A DNA stretch of 10,174 nt from NCBI GenBank assembly GCA_029857875.1, contig JAOUGB010000047.1, positions 1 through 10,174 on the forward strand, written 5' to 3'. Below are positions 6,900 through 10,174 of the stretch, piece after piece. Source of the DNA: Desulfobacteraceae bacterium (lineage in GTDB: Bacteria > Desulfobacterota > Desulfobacteria > Desulfobacterales > UBA11574). Within the stretch, counting starts at the first letter, position 1. Every line of letters starts with the position of its first letter. The position numbers were made by a program, and so were the translations under genes. The notes beneath the pieces were generated by a model, which saw only the letters and a program-made list of their open reading frames with translations, searched no databases and was not told the DNA's origin.

Positions 6900-7449
6900 C
6901 AATAATACCTCCTCTGTGGAATAAACTGTTGAAAAAGAAAATCAATCGAGCCAGCTTAATCGACCGATAATAACGCCAAAAATATAAATAAATAACCCCT
7001 GCAATCATTACAAAATCCCGATAAAGCGCCGGACGCAGACTGTGAAAAGCCTCAGACTCGGGATCTTGCGGCCCGAAACAGCCGCAGTCGACATCGAGCC
7101 CCAGCCAGATACCGTAGCTCAGGATCGCCATAAACAACATTAAAAGACCCGTAATGCCTGCCAAAGATCCCCTGATATCCAATAATAGACCCAAGCCGAA
7201 GACCATCTCAAGCAAAGGTAAGATAATGGCCATCGGCAAAATCCAAGCCTCGGGCATTAAACCGTATGCATCTATAATTACGGCAAATTCTTTAGGACCC
7301 ATCAACTTTGAAATGCCGGACCACAAAAAAATTACACAGAGCAAAACACGAATCAAATGGTAGATTAAGGGAGACAGAAAAGAATTTCTCAGGGCAAATA
7401 TTCCTTTCTCTTTTCGGCCGTTAATTGTTTTCACTTCTTGACCGTTCAT
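6886..7449 (-). CDS. MauE/DoxX-type redox-associated membrane protein
   Basis: A 187-aa integral membrane protein with about four transmembrane helices, near residues 27-48, 70-91, 95-117 and 143-158. The opening LIRVLLCVIFLWSGISKLMG and the later DVDCGCFGPQDP (Cys122, Cys124) fit the MauE/DoxX group, small membrane proteins thought to pass electrons or disulfide equivalents across the membrane to a periplasmic partner. The frame is open back to a TTG at 7512, but that lies inside the palindromic element at 7477-7769. The ATG at 7449, just outside the element, gives the family's usual short N-terminus and is preferred, although its Shine-Dalgarno sequence is weak. Its last codons overlap the rhodanese gene, so the membrane protein and the periplasmic rhodanese are likely functional partners. 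The exact start is the main uncertainty. Confidence 0.82.
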   Translation of the reverse strand: MNGQEVKTINGRKEKGIFALRNSFLSPLIYHLIRVLLCVIFLWSGISKLMGPKEFAVIIDAYGLMPEAWILPMAIILPLLEMVFGLGLLLDIRGSLAGITGLLMLFMAILSYGIWLGLDVDCGCFGPQDPESEAFHSLRPALYRDFVMIAGVIYLYFWRYYRSIKLARLIFFFNSLFHRGGIIDAHD

Positions 7450-7476
7450 TGAACGCTGTGTTCCCAATATTTTTAA

Positions 7477-7769
7477 TTCAAGGTTCGCACCCTCATTTTT
7501 CAGCAACGCCAATATGGTTGTGCAGGCCGGAAAAATTTTTTAAGGTAAAATCATACAGATTCGATGGTAAAATAGAAAAAAGCCTCTTGAACCCATATAA
7601 GGCGCCAAGAAAATGTAACGAAAAGATATCCATATGATCTTTAAAATAGTTGTCACTTTCTATATTGGCGCCGTACGATAAGGTGCCAAAGACATATTTT
7701 ACCTTAAAAAATTTCTTTTGGCCTGCTGTATCAAAGGCTCTTTAGCTATATTGTGGTGCGAAACTTGAG
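7477..7769. repeat. Large imperfect palindrome, MITE-like element
   Basis: The two ends are inverted copies: TTCAAGGTTCGCACC (7477-7491) against CTCAAGTTTCGCACC read on the minus strand from 7769 to 7755, 13 of 15 identical. Further in, GCAGGCC followed by AAATTTTTTAAGGTAAAAT (7522-7551) is matched by the same two blocks on the minus strand (7726-7696); the 19-base block is identical. A third pair lies around GGCGCCAA (about 7601 and 7672). The centre near 7633 has GATATCCATATGATC, itself nearly palindromic. TTAA occurs just outside each end. No protein is encoded. This pattern fits a non-autonomous miniature element that could fold into a long hairpin, inserted just upstream of the MauE-like gene. 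Confidence 0.7.
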
Positions 7770-8091
7770 TTTTAAGGTGATGAATCTATAATATAATGAT
7801 AAACAATAAGTAAAATTGATAATATAAATAGTTGGGTAGATTATGATTGGTAAAATCAATATCTGCATAACCATAGTTTTTCAGCCGGACCAAAAAGTGT
7901 CAGTTGACACCTTGGATCGCCTCTGGTAGCTTTGGGACAAGGCTGCAGGAAAATAAATGTATTTATATATTACGGTTAACTGGAATCTTGCATACGACAA
8001 GTATTTGTTCACTATTTTCAAAAACGAATTCCATAAAACCAACACCCCTGCAAGTTCTTATATTTTTATCTCTGGAAGTCAGGGCAAATAG
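7770..8091. other. Intergenic spacer with AT-rich tract
   Basis: From 7770 to about 7880 the sequence is strongly AT-rich, including a TATAATATAATGATAA stretch. The remainder is ordinary, with no supported gene; the open frame at 7904-8143 has no ribosome binding site and overlaps the next gene. It should hold the promoter for the 8092-10142 block. The TTGACA at 7904-7909 is the best -35 candidate, but its -10 (TAGCTT) is poor. No RNA gene or terminator was recognised. Confidence 0.55.
7897..7910. promoter_or_regulatory. Perfect 6-2-6 palindrome, candidate operator
   Basis: GTGTCA-GT-TGACAC lies about 180 bases before the 8092 gene. Its right half overlaps TTGACA (7904-7909), a possible -35 hexamer, so a bound dimeric regulator would block or recruit RNA polymerase there. 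The regulator family is not identified from the sequence. Confidence 0.4.
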
Positions 8092-8634
8092 ATGGTTATA
8101 CGGGCTAAAATTCTATGGGCGGTGGTTTCTTTGGTATCTTTGATTGCGATCATCGGCGTCTTTTACACAGGATTTCGAAAGATCCTATCCCTCCCCTTTC
8201 GCCAGACCAACGACCTTCTCCATGAGCAAGACTTCCCGTTAACTCTCGATTTTCTAATACCGGCAGGACTTTACATCGATGAAACAATAACGGTGAAAGA
8301 GGTCCTTTATCATCGTCTTCACAAACCAGGTCAAAAGGCTCATCTTTTCTTGTCAAAAATTACGGAAAGCATCCCTGTGAAGTATCGGATCGCCGCCACT
8401 ACGGTATTCTATCTTTTCTGGACATTACTGTTTTTGGTTTTCTTTAGAATCTTCACTTGGATGCATTATACTACCGCCTTGCTCATCAGCTTTCTTTTTG
8501 GTGCTACTGTCTACTTTTTCATGCCGGATTTTATTATGGGAAAAATAGACGACAGCATTTTTTTAGGATGGGCGCTTGCACTGTTAGGTCTTCGGTGGTG
8601 GACGAAGCGAAAAACAGTGAAGGGCACCCAATAA
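8092..8634 (+). CDS. Small multi-pass membrane protein, function unknown
   Basis: A 180-aa protein I do not recognise. One hydrophobic helix lies near the N-terminus (residues 8-27, AVVSLVSLIAIIGVF). It is followed by a soluble section of about 75 residues (28-100) with a mixed charged character. Then come three closely spaced hydrophobic segments: about 103-121 (TTVFYLFWTLLFLVFFR), 125-144 and 156-170, ending in a basic tail (WWTKRKTVKGTQ). With four membrane passes both ends should lie on the same side; the basic tail suggests the cytoplasm, which would place the soluble section outside. AGGG lies seven bases before the ATG. The gene precedes the dynamin-like NTPase by 38 bases on the same strand, so the two are probably cotranscribed. 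A role as membrane partner of that NTPase is inferred from position only. Confidence 0.75.
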   Translation: MVIRAKILWAVVSLVSLIAIIGVFYTGFRKILSLPFRQTNDLLHEQDFPLTLDFLIPAGLYIDETITVKEVLYHRLHKPGQKAHLFLSKITESIPVKYRIAATTVFYLFWTLLFLVFFRIFTWMHYTTALLISFLFGATVYFFMPDFIMGKIDDSIFLGWALALLGLRWWTKRKTVKGTQ

Positions 8635-8672
8635 ATAGAAATGAAATATAGACGGATAAACGGGAGATAGCC

Positions 8673-10142
8673 ATGTATCGTCAGAATTACATTAATTCGC
8701 TTCGAGCCGAACTGGTGAAAATGGTATCAGACTACCTCTCCCCCGCAGCGCTTCATTACGGTTATAGTGATGTTCCCCTGGAAACCAACATTAAATGGCG
8801 GCCACTTGTCCTTGTTTTAGGGAACTATTCCTCCGGCAAATCGACCCTTATCAATGAATTTCTTGGAGCGGATATTCAAGCAACCGGCCAGGCGCCCACC
8901 GACGATTCCTTTACCGTCATCACCTATGACGATTCTGCGTCTACCGCAGAAAACGTTCGCGTTGTTGAAGAACGGGATGGGAAGTTTTTGCTCCATGATC
9001 CGGAATATCCCTTTGAAACACTGAGAAAACACGGGCAACGATTCGCCTCTCACTTTCGCCTGAAAAAAGTGAATGCGACTTTTTTAGAAACCCTTGCCAT
9101 CATTGATACACCGGGAATGCTCGACAGTATCACCGAACGGGATCGCGGGTATGACTATCAAGAAGTCATAGGTGATCTGGCACAAATAGCTGATCTGGTT
9201 CTGGTGGTCTTCGATCCCCATAAGGCGGGAACGGTACGTGAATCATATATCAGCATTCGGGAAACCCTGCCTGCCCGTACCTTTGAAGACCGTCTGCTCT
9301 TTGTTTTGAACCGAATTGATGAATGTGCCTCCTTTGCCGATCTTTTGCAGGTCTATGGAACGTTGTGTTGGAATCTATCTCAGATCACCGGTCGGAAAGA
9401 CATCCCCCCCATCTGCCTCACCTACTCTCCGCGGGCCATGTTGCGTGCAGGGAAACGGTCCGGAGGGGATATGAGTTTTTTAGGTCATCTGGAAAATCAG
9501 CGCGAGGAATTGAAAAGGGCCATCCTTAAAGCCCCGAGACATCGTCTCGATCACCTGGCTACCTTTGTCGAAACCCACGGCGAACGCCTGGGGCATTTCC
9601 TTGAAGCCCTAATGAACTACCGTCGCAGATTGAACAAATTTCGCTGGAAACACACCTTTATCGGCTTTTTGGTGAGTCTTCTTCTCGGCGCAAGCGCGAC
9701 TTTCGGTCTTATGATCTCCGGTATCCTGGGGGGCATGGACCAGCGCATGCTTTTGGGTGCCGGAGGTGGCGCCGCTTTGACTGTATTTTTCCTGTGGTCC
9801 ACCCTGCTCATGAAACGTCGGGCAGCCCGCTTTCATTCTCGTGTTCTCAGAGATCTGGACAAACTTACCCCCCTTGAAAATCAGACGCGTCGTGACAGTT
9901 GGCAAGCTGTAAAAGGCTTTGTGTATGCCTATCTCGAAAAGACATCCGGACGATTTTCTCTCGCCCAGACCAAGAAGGAGTTCGGTGCTGTGAAACTTGT
10001 AAGAGACAGAGGTGCAACAGAAATCCGGGAGGCTTTAAACGAACTGGCCGGCTTAAAAGATGACGGTATTTTTGTTGTGGACTCGACAATGCTGCCGGAA
10101 GGGCCATCACCGACAAGTGCTGCCGGAGGATCTGTCACTTGA
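8673..10142 (+). CDS. Dynamin-superfamily NTPase with EHD-like motifs and two membrane helices
   Basis: A 489-aa membrane-anchored nucleotide-binding protein. The P-loop is LGNYSSGKSTLINEFLG (49-65), the switch-I region is APTDDSFTVIT (74-84), and G3 is IIDTPGMLDS (143-152). ERDRGYDYQEVIG (155-167) and VVFDPHKAG (178-186) follow, then the G4-like VLNRIDE (211-217). The P(T)TDSF, IIDTPG, RGYD and FDxHK set closely resembles eukaryotic EHD proteins, dynamin relatives that bind ATP and reshape membranes. The N-terminal helix before the P-loop also resembles the EHD arrangement. Unlike EHDs, there is no EH domain. Instead a helical region (about 270-325) leads to two transmembrane helices (about 328-350 and 357-379) and a C-terminal tail of about 110 residues. 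GGGAG lies before the ATG. The G4 lysine is replaced by Arg (NRID). Membrane remodelling is inferred from the family, not shown. Confidence 0.88.
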   Translation: MYRQNYINSLRAELVKMVSDYLSPAALHYGYSDVPLETNIKWRPLVLVLGNYSSGKSTLINEFLGADIQATGQAPTDDSFTVITYDDSASTAENVRVVEERDGKFLLHDPEYPFETLRKHGQRFASHFRLKKVNATFLETLAIIDTPGMLDSITERDRGYDYQEVIGDLAQIADLVLVVFDPHKAGTVRESYISIRETLPARTFEDRLLFVLNRIDECASFADLLQVYGTLCWNLSQITGRKDIPPICLTYSPRAMLRAGKRSGGDMSFLGHLENQREELKRAILKAPRHRLDHLATFVETHGERLGHFLEALMNYRRRLNKFRWKHTFIGFLVSLLLGASATFGLMISGILGGMDQRMLLGAGGGAALTVFFLWSTLLMKRRAARFHSRVLRDLDKLTPLENQTRRDSWQAVKGFVYAYLEKTSGRFSLAQTKKEFGAVKLVRDRGATEIREALNELAGLKDDGIFVVDSTMLPEGPSPTSAAGGSVT

Positions 10143-10174
10143 ATTGTGTTTGACTATTCGGCAATTTGTTATCA

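Noticed and set aside
7450..7512. TTG-started extension of the MauE-like gene
   Set aside because: The extra codons lie largely inside the palindromic element, and the family N-terminus fits the ATG at 7449.
7904..8143. 79-codon plus-strand open frame
   Set aside because: No ribosome binding site or protein family; it runs into the 8092 gene in another frame.

Overview
The window looks like the chromosome of an anaerobic member of the former Deltaproteobacteria, probably a Desulfobacterales-type sulfate reducer. This is inferred from protein character: a selenocysteine-containing SelD, a C-GCAxxG-C-C redox protein, a MauE/DoxX-type membrane protein with a periplasmic rhodanese, and mixed AT-rich and moderate-GC coding. 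No rRNA, tRNA, CRISPR array or transposase gene was seen.

Layout. Positions 1-985 (minus) hold the N-terminal part of primosomal helicase PriA, which runs off the left edge. After a 351-base gap, a plus-strand group carries a small exported or membrane protein (1337-1639), an inositol-monophosphatase-family protein with an altered metal site (1701-2501) and a VOC/glyoxalase-fold protein (2520-3095). A minus-strand alpha/beta hydrolase with a signal peptide (3102-4001) converges on it. A hotdog acyl-CoA thioesterase (4076-4486, plus) diverges from the hydrolase and converges on the next block.

The block 4516-7449 (minus) reads, in transcription order: MauE/DoxX-like membrane protein, periplasmic rhodanese, C-GCAxxG-C-C protein, then selD behind what looks like its own sigma70-type promoter. 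selD is a selenoprotein gene. Its true start is a GTG at 5574, and an in-frame UGA at 5515-5517 encodes Sec20 of a CGUASK active site. A caller that treats UGA as stop would truncate it to 4516-5481. Together these genes suggest a module handling reactive sulfur or selenium, though only the SelD role is firm.

Immediately upstream of the block lies a ~293-bp imperfect palindrome (7477-7769) that resembles a non-autonomous MITE-like element. An AT-rich spacer with a perfect 6-2-6 palindrome follows. The last block (8092-10142, plus) encodes a small multi-pass membrane protein and a 489-aa dynamin-superfamily NTPase. The NTPase carries EHD-type signatures and two transmembrane helices, a possible bacterial membrane-remodelling pair and the least conventional protein content in the window.
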